DNA of 64,000 bases from NCBI RefSeq assembly GCF_000337735.1, contig NZ_AOHX01000045.1, positions 41,804 through 105,803 of the forward strand, written 5' to 3'. Of this stretch, positions 19,915-29,514 are shown piece by piece. Within the stretch, counting starts at the first letter, position 1, and every line of letters begins with the position of its first letter. The notes beneath the pieces were generated by a model. That model saw nothing but the letters and a program-made list of their open reading frames with translations, did not search any database and had not been told where the DNA came from. A program made the position numbers and the translations under genes. The DNA comes from Natronorubrum sulfidifaciens JCM 14089. Its GTDB lineage: Archaea > Halobacteriota > Halobacteria > Halobacteriales > Natrialbaceae.

Positions 19915-20774
19915 GCTCCGACGTTCGATTCACAGACTTCAAATCCGACAAGCAGCCGACCTGGTGTCCCGGGTGCGGCGACTTCGGGACGATGAACGGC
20001 ATGATGAAAGCCCTCGCCGAAACCGGCAACGACCCCGACAACACGTTCGTGGTCGCCGGAATCGGCTGTTCCGGCAAGATCGGGACCTACATGCACAGCT
20101 ACGCCCTCCACGGGGTTCACGGCCGTGCACTCCCCGTCGGAACCGGCGTCAAGATGGCCCGCCCCGATATCGAAGTGATGGTCGCCGGCGGTGACGGTGA
20201 CGGCTACTCGATCGGTGCCGGCCACTTCGTCCACGCCGTCCGCCGGAACGTCGACATGACCTACTGTGTCATGGACAACCGGATCTACGGCCTGACCAAA
20301 GGACAGGCCTCGCCGACTTCGCGGTCCGACTTCGAGACCTCGACGACGCCCGAAGGGCCGAAACAGCCGCCAGTCAACCCACTGGCGCTCGCGCTCGCCT
20401 CCGGTGCGTCCTTCATCGCACAGTCGTTTGCCTCCGACGCCCTGCGACACCAGGAGATCGTCCAGAAAGCCGTCGAACACGACGGCTTCGGCTTCGTGAA
20501 CGTCTTCAGCCCGTGTGTCACGTTCAACGACGTCGACACCTACGACTACTTCCGTGACAACCTCGTCGACCTCGAGGACGAGGGCCACGACCCCACCGAC
20601 TACGAGGCCGCCAAGGAAGTCATCCTCGACAGCGACAAGGAGTATCAGGGGATCATGTATCAGGACGAAAACTCCGTCCCATACCACGAACAACACGGCG
20701 TCACCGAGGACATGTCCGAGATTCCGGACGGCGCGCCCGACGACGCGATGGATCTCGTCCGCGAGTTCTACTAA
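19911..20774 (+). CDS. korB: 2-oxoacid:ferredoxin oxidoreductase, beta subunit
   Basis: 287 residues. The thiamine-diphosphate subunit: TWCPGCGDFGTMNG supplies cluster/substrate-site cysteines, VVAGIGCSGKIGTYM follows, and GGDGDGYSIGAGH begins the Mg-ThDP motif closed by MDNRIYGLTKGQ. SPTSRSDFETSTTPEG is the usual loop. Starts inside the last codons of korA (ATGA overlap). The two proteins form an alpha2-beta2-type complex working in the oxidative TCA branch of haloarchaea, which use ferredoxin-linked enzymes in place of NAD-dependent dehydrogenase complexes. Confidence 0.95.
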   Translation: MSSDVRFTDFKSDKQPTWCPGCGDFGTMNGMMKALAETGNDPDNTFVVAGIGCSGKIGTYMHSYALHGVHGRALPVGTGVKMARPDIEVMVAGGDGDGYSIGAGHFVHAVRRNVDMTYCVMDNRIYGLTKGQASPTSRSDFETSTTPEGPKQPPVNPLALALASGASFIAQSFASDALRHQEIVQKAVEHDGFGFVNVFSPCVTFNDVDTYDYFRDNLVDLEDEGHDPTDYEAAKEVILDSDKEYQGIMYQDENSVPYHEQHGVTEDMSEIPDGAPDDAMDLVREFY

Positions 20775-20899
20775 CTCGCCTTCGACGCCTCAACGATCGA
20801 TTTTTTCGCTGCACTCTCGAGTCGAGTCGCAACGACTGAGACGAGAGACAACGAGCGACAGACACAACAGTCGGCAGACGATTCGCAACTCGAGACCGC

Positions 20900-21553
20900 T
20901 CAGACGGGGTGTTCGACCGACTCCATCAGCACCTCGGTGTTGGCTGACTCCTCGGCCAGCGGCGCGGGGTAGCTGCCCAACAAGACGATGATGTCGTCGT
21001 CGTGGCTGAACGACGAGAGGACGATTTCGACGTCGATCGGTTCGCCCTCGAGGTCACTTTCACCCTCGAAGACGTCGACGTCGCGGCTCTCATCGAGAAT
21101 CTCGAGGGAGAACGACTCCTGGTGTGAGATGTCCTCGATCGAACGGTCGCCTTCGAGTTCGTTCAGGAACTCCTCGAGGAGGTCCTCGTTGTCCATGTCC
21201 GCGATCGGATTCAGTGAGTAGCCGAGCACTGAGAAGTCCGGAATGGAGACGGCAGCGAAGACGCTGCCTTCGTGGGTGTGGCCCTGATACTCGATCTCTT
21301 TTGCATACACCGAGGTCCAGACCGTCGCCCGAACGTCGCGTTCGACGCCGACGTCGATCGTTTCCTCGAGTGATTGGTCCGTGATTTCGCGTTCGCCGTA
21401 GCCGGTTTCGGCGAGTGCGTCGTCGGTCGGGGCGACCCGCTGGGCCTCGAGTTCGAGCGGCCCGGCACCGCGAACGAAATCGAGACAGCCAGCGGTCAAC
21501 GCGAGGGTTCCGGTCGCGCCGGCCGCGAGAAGGCGTCGTCGAGAGTACGTCAT
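20900..21553 (-). CDS. Secreted lipoprotein, possibly DUF6517-like
   Basis: 217 residues. N-terminus MTYSRRRLLAAGATGTLALTAGC carries a twin-arginine motif and an archaeal lipobox (TAGC), so the mature protein is probably lipid-anchored outside the cell at Cys23. The mature part is acidic, with beta-strand-like stretches (VRATVWTSVYAKEIEYQG, GSVFAAVSIPDFSVLGYSLNP) and a C-terminal region (VDVEIVLSSFSHDDDIIVLL). It looks like the haloarchaeal DUF6517 group; function unknown. Convergent with korB. Confidence 0.75.
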   Translation of the reverse strand: MTYSRRRLLAAGATGTLALTAGCLDFVRGAGPLELEAQRVAPTDDALAETGYGEREITDQSLEETIDVGVERDVRATVWTSVYAKEIEYQGHTHEGSVFAAVSIPDFSVLGYSLNPIADMDNEDLLEEFLNELEGDRSIEDISHQESFSLEILDESRDVDVFEGESDLEGEPIDVEIVLSSFSHDDDIIVLLGSYPAPLAEESANTEVLMESVEHPV

Positions 21554-21692
21554 TACCAGAGTACTGCGCTGGCGGCCGTATAGTGGTTTCGTCACGTTCT
21601 GTTCTGTAGACAAGAGTGTCACAGGGTGCGATCGATCGGGATCGACCGGCCACACATCAAGAGTTATCGGGGTCGACACCCCCGGTTTAGGC

Positions 21693-22814
21693 ATGACCGA
21701 GTTCGCACATCGAGTCGAGCAGGTATCGATCAGCGGCATTCGGAAAGTGTTCGAGGCCGCAGGCGACGACGCGATCAACCTCGGCATCGGCCAACCGGAC
21801 TTTCCGACGCCCGCTCACGCCCGCCGTGGCGCGATCGAGGCGATCGAATCGGGCCTGACCGACGCCTACACCTCGAACAAGGGGACACGCAGCCTCCGCG
21901 AGGCGATTTCAGCGAAGTACGACCGTGACTACGGCCTCGAGGTCGATCCCGAAGACGTGATCGCAACCTCGGGCGGCAGCGAGGCGCTGCATCTCGTCCT
22001 GCAGGCCCACGTCGATCCGGGTCAAGAAGTGATCTTCCCCGATCCGGGCTTCGTCTCGTATGACGCCCTGACGAAGATTGCCGGTGGGACGCCCAAACCC
22101 GTCGGGCTGCGTGAGGATCTGACGCTCGATCCTGCCACTGTCGAGGAGGCCATTACGGACGACACCGCTGTTTTCGTCGTCAACAGCCCCGCCAACCCGA
22201 CCGGCGCAGTCCAGAGCGAGGAGGATATGCGCGAGTTCGCTCGTATCGCCGACGAGCACGACGTGCTCTGTCTCTCGGATGAGGTGTACGAACACATCGT
22301 CTTCGAGGGCACACACCACCCGCCGATGCAGTTCGCCGAGACTGACAACGTCGTCACCGTCAGCGCCTGCTCGAAAACCTACTCGATGACCGGCTGGCGA
22401 CTCGGCTGGGTCGTCGGCTCGAATCGCCGCATCGAGCGCATGCTGCGAGTTCACCAGTACGGACAGGCCTGTGCCTCCGCGCCCGCACAGTACGCCGCCG
22501 AAGCCGCGCTGACGGGACCACAGGACCCCGTCGACGAGATGGTTGTGGCGTTCGAGGAGCGTCGCGACGTCGTGCTCGATGGCCTCGAGGATGCCGGCCT
22601 CGAGGTTCCGAAACCCGAAGGCGCGTTCTACGTCATGCCGAAAGTGCCAGAGGGCTGGTGTGAAGAAGTGCTCGACCGGGGTGTCGTCGTCGTGCCCGGC
22701 GACGCTTTCGGTGCGAACGGAGAAGGCTACGCTCGACTCTCGTATGCGACGGGGCTGGACGAACTGAAAGAGGCACTCGAGATCATCGACGAAGCGACAC
22801 AGGCCGTGCGCTAG
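21693..22814 (+). CDS. PLP-dependent class I/II aminotransferase
   Basis: 373 residues of fold-type I. INLGIGQPDFPTP is the N-terminal substrate loop, VNSPANPTGAV holds the Asn contacting PLP, CLSDEVYEHIVF the Asp pairing with the pyridine nitrogen and SACSKTYSMTGWRLG the Schiff-base lysine (Lys228). The C-terminal PEGAFYVMPKVP is the usual small-domain segment. Closest by look to aspartate/aromatic or alanine aminotransferases; donor specificity not decided. Complete. Confidence 0.93.
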   Translation: MTEFAHRVEQVSISGIRKVFEAAGDDAINLGIGQPDFPTPAHARRGAIEAIESGLTDAYTSNKGTRSLREAISAKYDRDYGLEVDPEDVIATSGGSEALHLVLQAHVDPGQEVIFPDPGFVSYDALTKIAGGTPKPVGLREDLTLDPATVEEAITDDTAVFVVNSPANPTGAVQSEEDMREFARIADEHDVLCLSDEVYEHIVFEGTHHPPMQFAETDNVVTVSACSKTYSMTGWRLGWVVGSNRRIERMLRVHQYGQACASAPAQYAAEAALTGPQDPVDEMVVAFEERRDVVLDGLEDAGLEVPKPEGAFYVMPKVPEGWCEEVLDRGVVVVPGDAFGANGEGYARLSYATGLDELKEALEIIDEATQAVR

Positions 22815-22873
22815 ACTCGGGGACGACCGAACCGGGTGGCGGTTTTAAGCGAATCGCACAACTCGAGTGAAAC

Positions 22874-23023
22874 ATGGCCGAGAGCCTCATCGAATCGCTG
22901 GTGTTCGCGCTCGCGCTGATCGCGGGGCTCGTCACCCTCTCGCTTCCCTGGCTCGCAATCGACTGGTGGACCGCAAACCGATCGGCTGCAGATCACGACG
23001 ACGATGAGTCAGACGACAGGTGA
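22874..23023 (+). CDS. Small single-span membrane protein
   Basis: 49 residues: MAESLIESLVFALALIAG begins a helix of about 25 hydrophobic residues ending LPWLAIDWW, followed by a short hydrophilic tail rich in Asp. The codon pattern is that of real genes here, and an AT-rich GGTTTTAAGCG box lies 24-34 bases upstream of ATG 22874. It sits between the aminotransferase and quinone reductase genes on the same strand. Function unknown. Confidence 0.55.
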   Translation: MAESLIESLVFALALIAGLVTLSLPWLAIDWWTANRSAADHDDDESDDR

Positions 23024-23088
23024 AATATGCCCGGCGAGAGGTGTGGAACTGTACGCTTATACGGTTCTGTGGCGTGTGCTCGAACGTC

Positions 23089-24054
23089 ATGCGAGCTGTA
23101 CGCCTTCACGAACACGGTGACGCGGATGTACTGCAGGTAGACGAGGTCGATCAACCCGAGCCCGACAGTGACGAGTTGCTCGTCGAGGTGGCTGCTGCGG
23201 GGGTCAACCCCGTCGACACCTACTTCCGGGATGGCTCCTACGAGCCGGTTTCGGTCCCCTTCACACCGGGCGTCGACATTGCCGGCGTCGTCGCGGAAAC
23301 CGGCGCGGCCGTCACGGGGTTCGAAGAAGGCGACCGCGTCTTCGGCACCGGCATCGGCAACGCCTCCGCACAGGGCGCGTACGCCGAGTACGCGACGATT
23401 CCGACGGATCGCGTCGTTCACCTCCCCGACGACGCGGACTTGACTGAGGCCGGCGCGGCGGGCGTCGTCGCCGTCACCGCCTGGCGCGCGCTGGTCGACC
23501 ACGCCGCCCTCGACCCCGCCGAGTACTGTCTGGTCCACGGTGGCTCCGGCGGCGTCGGCCACGCCGCCGTCCAGATCGGGGCTGCAGTCAGCGCCCGCGT
23601 CATCACCACCGCGTCCGAGGACTACCACGACGACCTCGAGGGCCTCGGTGCCGAAACCGTCCTCGACTACGCGCGCGACGACCTCGCTGAGGCCACGCTC
23701 GAGGCCAGCGACGGCGGCGTCGACGTGATCCTCGACCACCGGCTGGACGACTACCTCCAGTTCGACGCGGACGTCGCCGCGACGGGCGCTCGCGTCGTCG
23801 GCATCGGCGAGAACAGTCCCGATCCGGCGTTTACGAACGACGGGGCCGCCCGCTCGAAAGACGTCAGCTACCAGTTCATGAGTATGTTCAACACGCCGGA
23901 TCTGCGCGTCCCGCTGCGTGGCGTGGCCCATCTCATGGCGACGGACGCGCTGTCGATCGAGATTGCCCGAAGCTACGACCTCGAGGAGGCTGGGCAGGCC
24001 CAAGACGATGTGATGACCGAGAGCAGCCTCGGGAAACTCGTCATCGAACCCTGA
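23089..24054 (+). CDS. Zinc-free NADPH:quinone reductase (MDR family)
   Basis: 321 residues. A GroES-like N-terminal domain (MRAVRLHEHGDADVLQVDEV; VEVAAAGVNPVDTYFRDG; FTPGVDIAGVVAETG) is followed by a Rossmann domain with VHGGSGGVGHAAVQIGAAV (AxxGxxG-like nucleotide loop) and a C-terminal return to the first domain. Zinc-binding cysteines of alcohol dehydrogenases are missing, as in zeta-crystallin/QOR proteins. Reduces quinones or enals with NADPH. ATG 23089 fits the TATA-like TTATACGG at 23057-23064. Confidence 0.9.
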   Translation: MRAVRLHEHGDADVLQVDEVDQPEPDSDELLVEVAAAGVNPVDTYFRDGSYEPVSVPFTPGVDIAGVVAETGAAVTGFEEGDRVFGTGIGNASAQGAYAEYATIPTDRVVHLPDDADLTEAGAAGVVAVTAWRALVDHAALDPAEYCLVHGGSGGVGHAAVQIGAAVSARVITTASEDYHDDLEGLGAETVLDYARDDLAEATLEASDGGVDVILDHRLDDYLQFDADVAATGARVVGIGENSPDPAFTNDGAARSKDVSYQFMSMFNTPDLRVPLRGVAHLMATDALSIEIARSYDLEEAGQAQDDVMTESSLGKLVIEP

Positions 24055-24179
24055 GACGGCGACGACTGCACACCGGCGTCGAGCCACTCGAGGGAGTCGA
24101 ATCTCGATCGAGAGCCACCAGACGATCCAGAAATCCGACTCATCCATACCGCTAAGCCAACGGCAGTCGTGGCTGTCCT

Positions 24180-24437
24180 ATGGGACAAGCTGTCAAGCTC
24201 AATGGCCTCGAGACGGTGCTCGAGGACCTCGACTACCCGATCACACAGACCGCAGCCGTCGATCAGTGTGACGACGTGACGCTGATCCTCGCCGAGGGAG
24301 AGGTAAACCTCGGCGAGACCGTTGCTGACTCGGGCGGCGACACGTTCGAGTCGATGGACGATCTGGAAACGGAGGTGTTCAACTTACTGCCCCGAAACGC
24401 CGTCGGGGAACCCTACCAGTCCGAAGGGGAAGGATAG
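24180..24437 (+). CDS. DUF5789-like haloarchaeal protein
   Basis: 85 residues, acidic. LNGLETVLEDLDYPITQTAAVDQCDDVTLILAEGEVNLGE is the typical core of DUF5789-family proteins found in haloarchaea. Its closing segment LETEVFNLLPRNAVGEPYQSEG is also characteristic. Function unknown; the size and fold suggest a small wHTH-like or adaptor protein. Converges with the F420-type oxidoreductase gene. Confidence 0.7.
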   Translation: MGQAVKLNGLETVLEDLDYPITQTAAVDQCDDVTLILAEGEVNLGETVADSGGDTFESMDDLETEVFNLLPRNAVGEPYQSEGEG

Positions 24438-24461
24438 TGATAGCGACGGCGCGCGAGACCG

Positions 24462-25469
24462 TTACGCCAGTTCGCTGACCGCGTGCATCGTCGTCTCCTT
24501 TTCGGCGTCGGACATCCCGTCGACGAAACCGATGCGGACGGCGTCGACACCCTCGAGGGCAGCGTAGTCTGTGACCCACTCGCGGACCTCGTCGGGCGTG
24601 CCCGCCGGAGCCAGTTCGTCGAGCACTTCGTCCGGCAGGGCGGCGGCCATCGCGTCGGTATCGCGCTCGCCCCAGGCGTCTCGGATCTCGGAAACGACTT
24701 CGGGATAGCCCTGCTCGGCGACCGAATCGCCGTAGTAGGGGCCGTAGGCACCGAGCATGAACGCGATCGTCGAGCGGGCTTTCTCGCGTGCCGCCTCGCG
24801 ATCCTCGCTTGCGATACCACGAACGATCGGGGCGACACGCAGGTCCTCAAGCGACTTCTCCGCGAGGTCGGCCCCGCGAGCGAGATCCTCGAGGCGTTCC
24901 TCGAGGCCGTCTCTCGTGAACATCTGTGGGGCCCAGCCGTCGCCGAAGCGGCCGGCCATCTCGGTCGCCTTCGGCCCGAGGGTAGCGAGGTCGATCGGCG
25001 GCGGACTCTCGGGGACGTCGCGTTCGTAGTTGAGCCCGGCGATGTCGAAGATCTCGCCTTCGTAGGCCGGCGAGCCGGTTTCGTAGACCGCACGGATGAT
25101 CTCGACGGCTTCGCGGGTGCGTCGCAGCGGGCGCTCGAAGGCCTTGCCGTGCCAGCGCTCGGTGATCGCGGGCGAACTCGGGCCGAGTCCCAGTCTGAAG
25201 CGGCCGTCGGAGGCGTCGTGCAGCGTCAGCGCCGTCTGAGCGAGCATGGCGGGCGAGCGCCCGAACGGCGAGATGACGTCGTTGGAGATACCGAGTTCGT
25301 CGGTGCGATCGGCCGCGAGCGTCAGCGGCGGCACGATGTTCCAGCCGGTCGTCTCGCCGACGGTGAGCCGGTCGAAGCCCAGCTCCTCGGCCTGAACAGC
25401 CCGATCAGCGACGTCCTGTGGGGTCTCGTAGTCGTTGAGACTCACCAGCAGATCCAGTTCGGCGTTCAC
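24462..25469 (-). CDS. LLM-class F420-dependent oxidoreductase
   Basis: 335 residues from GTG 25469. A luciferase-like TIM barrel: ELDLLVSLNDYETPQDVADR, LGFDRLTVGETTGWNIVPPL, RFRLGLGPSSPAITERWHG (cofactor loop), PPIDLATLGPKATEMAGRFGDGW and a C-terminal helical region ending near IGFVDGMSDAEKE. Resembles the haloarchaeal NP1902A-type F420 oxidoreductases; substrate unknown. An ATG at 25544 would add 25 residues, but the only TATA-like stretch (25546-25555) sits directly against it. That argues for initiation downstream and for the GTG, where the family's usual N-terminus begins. Confidence 0.82.
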   Translation of the reverse strand: MNAELDLLVSLNDYETPQDVADRAVQAEELGFDRLTVGETTGWNIVPPLTLAADRTDELGISNDVISPFGRSPAMLAQTALTLHDASDGRFRLGLGPSSPAITERWHGKAFERPLRRTREAVEIIRAVYETGSPAYEGEIFDIAGLNYERDVPESPPPIDLATLGPKATEMAGRFGDGWAPQMFTRDGLEERLEDLARGADLAEKSLEDLRVAPIVRGIASEDREAAREKARSTIAFMLGAYGPYYGDSVAEQGYPEVVSEIRDAWGERDTDAMAAALPDEVLDELAPAGTPDEVREWVTDYAALEGVDAVRIGFVDGMSDAEKETTMHAVSELA

Positions 25470-25578
25470 GCGTGCTCCCTCCGCGGCGACTGTCGGTTCG
25501 TGTGACTGTTGTGCATCATCAGCTACCGCGTCAGCCACTCCCATAAAGTATTGTCACTCCGTCTCGAGAAGCGCGCCG

Positions 25579-26019
25579 TCACTGCTCGTCGGCCGGAGAC
25601 TCGAGGATCGCCCGACAGATCCGCTTTGCCGACTCGAGGTGGGCGTCTGCGTCCTCGTGGCCAGTGTCGTCGATCTCCGAGAGCAGTTCCCGAACCGTTG
25701 CGACGCGCTCGCGAACCGTCGCGTCCTCGAGGTCGCTCGTCGCGGCGTCGGCGGCGATTGCTTCGGCTTCGCCGAGCCAGCGACTCGCGGTCCGGTTGAC
25801 GGGAACGTCGGCAGTCGCCTCGAGTCGGTGGGAGAGTTGGCGGACCTGCACAGCGATCCCTCGCTCGCTGTCGTCGGCTGCCGCTGGGGACGAGTCGTCG
25901 GTCACTGACGGGAGTACGACGGCGAGTCCCGTAACTGTTGGCTGACGGCCGGCGATCAGTCGTGGCTCGTCGCCGCCAACGACGGTCAACTCCTGACTCG
26001 GTTCGTTCGATGGTGGCAT
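25579..26019 (-). CDS. Hypothetical protein
   Basis: 146 residues, acidic and mostly helical after residue 50 (VRQLSHRLEATADVPVNR; SDLEDATVRERVATVRELLSEI; HLESAKRICRAILESP). The first 45 residues look like a small beta region. No known motif; could be a helical-bundle adaptor. Divergent from the GlcD-like gene with a 57-base spacer, so the two may share regulation. Confidence 0.6.
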   Translation of the reverse strand: MPPSNEPSQELTVVGGDEPRLIAGRQPTVTGLAVVLPSVTDDSSPAAADDSERGIAVQVRQLSHRLEATADVPVNRTASRWLGEAEAIAADAATSDLEDATVRERVATVRELLSEIDDTGHEDADAHLESAKRICRAILESPADEQ

Positions 26020-26076
26020 CTCGAGTACGAGCAGGCTGGTGAAAACGTTGATACCGAACGCCGCCAACGTGGGCGT

Positions 26077-27516
26077 ATGACACACGATTGTTCGTTTCTC
26101 GAGGCCCTCGACCTCGAGGACGACCAGTTATCCGTCGCCGAGAGCCGGCGCGAGTCTCATGCTGCCGACTGGGGTGCACAACAGCGCGGAGAGGGCGTCC
26201 GGCCCGACGCGGTCGTCTGGCCCGAGTCCACGGCCGACGTGTCGGCCGTTCTCGCGGCAGCGACCGACCGCGGCGTTCCAGTCACGCCCTACGCCGCGGG
26301 GACCGGGCTCGAGGGCAACGCCGTGCCCGCCGACGGCGGAATCAGCCTCGATCTAACCCGAATGGACGACGTCGTTGAGTACCGGCCCGACGACTTCCAG
26401 ATCGACGTCGGCCCCGGAGTCATCGGCTCGGCCGTCGACGAGTACGTCGCCCCCGATGGCCTCTTTTTCCCGCCGCTTCCCTCCTCGGGCGACATCTCCA
26501 CGGTCGGCGGCATGATCGCGACCGACGCCAGCGGGATGACGACTGTCAGATACGGCGAGGTCGCCGACTGGGTGCTCGGCCTCGAGGCCGTGTTGGCCGA
26601 CGGCACCGTTATCGAGACGGGGTCGCGGGCGGTCAAGACCTCGAGCGGCTACAACCTGACCGAACTCATTGTCGGCAGCGAGGGCACACTCGCGGTCGTC
26701 ACCGAGGCGACGCTGGAGCTCGCGGGGCGACCCGAGCAGGTCCGCGGCGGACGAGCCATCTTCGAGACGCTCGACGACGCCGCCGAAGCCGTCTTCCACA
26801 CCGTCCGGACGGCCGTCGACGTTGCCCGGATCGAACTCGTCGACGGGTTGAGCGCCCGGATGGCCAACGCGTATCTCGACGCCGACCTGCCGGACGCACC
26901 GATGGTCTTTCTCGAGTTCCACGCCAACCACGGCGTCGACGAGGAGATCGCGCTCTGTCGAACGATCTTCGAGGACCACGACGTCGCCCGCTTCGAGATG
27001 AGCGACGACGACGCCGAGATGGATGCCCTCTGGCGCGCCCGCCGGGAACTGGCCTACGCGGTTGCGAGCTACGATCCCGACCTCGAGACGCTCCATCCCG
27101 GCGACGTCACGGTGCCGATCAGTTCCTACCCCGAGATCGTCCACGAAGCGAAACGCCTCGGCGAGGAGTACGACCTGCTCGTCCCCTGTTTCGGCCACGC
27201 GGGCGACGGCAACCTGCATTACACCGTCCTCGTCGATCCCGACGATTCGGCGATGGTCGAGTGTGGCGAGGAACTCTACGCGGCGGTTGTCGAACAGGCG
27301 CTCGAGTTGGGCGGCACAGCGACCGGCGAACACGGTATCGGACAGGGAAAACGCGAGTATCTCGAGGCCGAACACGGCACTGGCGCGGTCGAAACGATGC
27401 GCACGGTCAAGCGCGCCCTCGATCCGACGGGAACGCTGAATCCGGGGAAGATCTTCCCCGAGACGGCGTCAGGTGCGCGGGTTCGTGCGGGCGGTGCGCT
27501 TGAGACGGAAGAGTAA
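26077..27516 (+). CDS. FAD-linked oxidase, GlcD/D-lactate dehydrogenase type
   Basis: 479 residues. The FAD-binding PCMH domain spans ~40-220 (AVVWPESTADVSAVLAAATD; VTPYAAGTGLEGNAVPADGG; STVGGMIATDASGMTTVRYG; LIVGSEGTLAVVTEA). The C-terminal substrate cap shows CFGHAGDGNLHYTVL (His ligands) and TGEHGIGQGKREYLEAEHG, typical of glycolate oxidase GlcD and D-lactate dehydrogenases. Oxidises a 2-hydroxyacid and passes electrons to the membrane chain. Intact. A damaged, internally deleted copy of the 3-prime third lies 2.1 kb downstream at 29652-29896. Confidence 0.93.
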   Translation: MTHDCSFLEALDLEDDQLSVAESRRESHAADWGAQQRGEGVRPDAVVWPESTADVSAVLAAATDRGVPVTPYAAGTGLEGNAVPADGGISLDLTRMDDVVEYRPDDFQIDVGPGVIGSAVDEYVAPDGLFFPPLPSSGDISTVGGMIATDASGMTTVRYGEVADWVLGLEAVLADGTVIETGSRAVKTSSGYNLTELIVGSEGTLAVVTEATLELAGRPEQVRGGRAIFETLDDAAEAVFHTVRTAVDVARIELVDGLSARMANAYLDADLPDAPMVFLEFHANHGVDEEIALCRTIFEDHDVARFEMSDDDAEMDALWRARRELAYAVASYDPDLETLHPGDVTVPISSYPEIVHEAKRLGEEYDLLVPCFGHAGDGNLHYTVLVDPDDSAMVECGEELYAAVVEQALELGGTATGEHGIGQGKREYLEAEHGTGAVETMRTVKRALDPTGTLNPGKIFPETASGARVRAGGALETEE

Positions 27517-27535
27517 AGCAGACGGCGATCTATGC

Positions 27536-29386
27536 TTATTCGGTATTGTCGAGTAAACCGTGTTTCAAGAGATAGCCAACGCCGCCAAGTCCAGCAAGAG
27601 CACCCACGACGCCAAAGCCCGGGCTGCCGTCATCGTCTGAAACGTCATTTGTCTCATCGTCCATCCCCGTTTCGTCACCTGTTGTGTTATCTGCCTCTGA
27701 GTCTACATCTATCTCGCCCTCGATTCCCGTTTCGTCGTCTTCTGTGTGATTGACTACCGAGTCTGTGTCTGTCTCGTCGTTGTCTTTTTCATCTTCGGCG
27801 GAAACATCGTCTGTTTCGGTAACAGTAACTCTATCTGTAAACTCTCTTTCACTCCCATTTTCTAGAATGACGGTTAGTGTGATCAGTTGTTCTCCTGCAT
27901 CCTCGTAGGTGTATGTAACAGTCTCCCCGACTGCAGTGTCTCCAGTCCCGAATTCCCACAGGTAGTTAGTAATATCGCTGGTACCACCTGTTGAACTCGA
28001 AGCGTTCAACTCAACCGTATCACCGACTGTCGGATTCTTTGGAGTTAATTCGAACTCTGGTGTTGCTCTGATCGTCTGGCCAAACTCACTCACATCTTTA
28101 CCCTCGAGACTCCGCCTGTGAAACGCTACAACGTCGTCGATTGCTGGTTGTGGAGTATGACCCGCATCCTCATAGACGCGGAACTGTGCTTCGACTCCCG
28201 CCTCCTGGTATGCTTCCTGACACCGGGGGAACCGTTCTTCGATCATGTCGTCGCCGTATACTTCTAGTGCGATTTGTCGAAGTTCGTCGTCGGTCCACGC
28301 ATCACTGTATGGAATCGTGTCGTTGTTGTCTTCTGCACCCATGTAGAGGAATTGATTTACCTCGTCAAGTGCGTCCAAATCAACCGGCTCGTCCGTCAGT
28401 TCTGCAACATCTGCAATTCCAACGTGATACGGCAGTGTATGTCCCTCAGCCTCCTCCAGCGGGAGTATAGCCATCCCGTTGAGCCCACCAGCGGTCACTG
28501 ACAGAACTCGATCAGGATGGAGCATCGTGAACCGATCGACAAAATTCCCCGATGCAGAAAAGCCATTAAGCATGATCCCATCGGCGACTGGGTATCCTTG
28601 ATCTGTAAGTCGATCCTGTGCATGCTCTACCATGCTGAGTAACTGGAGATCAACTCGCTCTAGTGGTCCGGACTCAAGTGAAAGCGTAGTATCGTCGAGT
28701 TGATGCACGTAGTGGTTTCCATCAACTGGCTCCGCTCTCGGACGCGGGAACACGGGAACAATGAACGGGGCAAGGAGTTCACCAGCAATTTGTCTGCCAA
28801 ATCCACCAGAGATAGTCCGCTCACCAGCTTTCCGGTGCTCTTCAAACTCATCGCTGACTGTTCCTGTGTTGGTTGGCTCGACCAGCAGCGATTTCGGCTC
28901 CTCGTCTTCGAACGTATCTGGTGCGTAGAGATAGTACGGATAATTAAATCCCGCATTGGGATTGGCATCAATCAGTTGTGGCTCCACACCATTGATCCGC
29001 TCTGGAAGATTATCACCGACACTGACCAGCGCGTCATCGCGTTCGAGCCGGGAGCCGCCCGAGGCCGGATACGCCCTTGCTGATAGGGTCTGTGATTCAG
29101 TGATCTGATCAGTCAGCGTGATTGTAACATCTGTAGCCACACCGGCGTCAAGGTTGGTTCTCCCGATAGAGTTATTCTCATCCCGAATAGACACGAATAT
29201 ATCTTTATTCGTTGCTACCTCTGCAATAACAACTGATCTTCCGTTAGACTCTTGATCCTCAAACGTGATTGAAACATCCGGTTCGCTTCCACGGACATGA
29301 CCGCTTCCTGCACCGATGGCTGCCACCCCTGCGAGACAACCGCCAGTCGTTTTTAATAATGTTCGCCGTTCAGTAAACATATTCAT
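27536..29386 (-). CDS. Secreted alpha/beta-hydrolase with PKD domain and PGF-type C-terminal sorting signal
   Basis: 616 residues. Tat signal (ERRTLLKTTGGCLAGVAAIG), an N-terminal beta domain, then a hydrolase core whose nucleophile elbow is NGFSASGNF and whose late His is in EDAGHTPQP. Residues ~430-520 form a PKD domain (NPTVGDTVELNASSS; YLWEFGTGDTAVGETVTYTY). A long Asp/Glu/Thr-rich linker ends in PGFGVVGALAGLGGVGYLL and a short charged tail, the PGF-CTERM arrangement processed by archaeosortase. It is thus a surface-anchored esterase/depolymerase-like enzyme; substrate unknown. AT-richer than neighbours. ATG at 29380 is an alternative start. Confidence 0.85.
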   Translation of the reverse strand: MNMFTERRTLLKTTGGCLAGVAAIGAGSGHVRGSEPDVSITFEDQESNGRSVVIAEVATNKDIFVSIRDENNSIGRTNLDAGVATDVTITLTDQITESQTLSARAYPASGGSRLERDDALVSVGDNLPERINGVEPQLIDANPNAGFNYPYYLYAPDTFEDEEPKSLLVEPTNTGTVSDEFEEHRKAGERTISGGFGRQIAGELLAPFIVPVFPRPRAEPVDGNHYVHQLDDTTLSLESGPLERVDLQLLSMVEHAQDRLTDQGYPVADGIMLNGFSASGNFVDRFTMLHPDRVLSVTAGGLNGMAILPLEEAEGHTLPYHVGIADVAELTDEPVDLDALDEVNQFLYMGAEDNNDTIPYSDAWTDDELRQIALEVYGDDMIEERFPRCQEAYQEAGVEAQFRVYEDAGHTPQPAIDDVVAFHRRSLEGKDVSEFGQTIRATPEFELTPKNPTVGDTVELNASSSTGGTSDITNYLWEFGTGDTAVGETVTYTYEDAGEQLITLTVILENGSEREFTDRVTVTETDDVSAEDEKDNDETDTDSVVNHTEDDETGIEGEIDVDSEADNTTGDETGMDDETNDVSDDDGSPGFGVVGALAGLGGVGYLLKHGLLDNTE

Positions 29387-29412
29387 CTGTTATCAGCCAC
29401 ATAGAACGAACC

Positions 29413-29426
29413 CTATTTATAATATG
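29413..29426 (-). promoter_or_regulatory. TATA box of the secreted hydrolase gene
   Basis: Reverse-strand CATATTATAAATAG lies 27-40 bases upstream of ATG 29386, an excellent archaeal TATA match for a leaderless transcript. Confidence 0.6.
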
Positions 29427-29514
29427 TGGCCGAAATGACCTGTGGTGTATGTGGTATTTATTTTCTAACTAGTTCCTTCTTCTCACTTAAACATCATTTA
29501 TCCACACATAATAG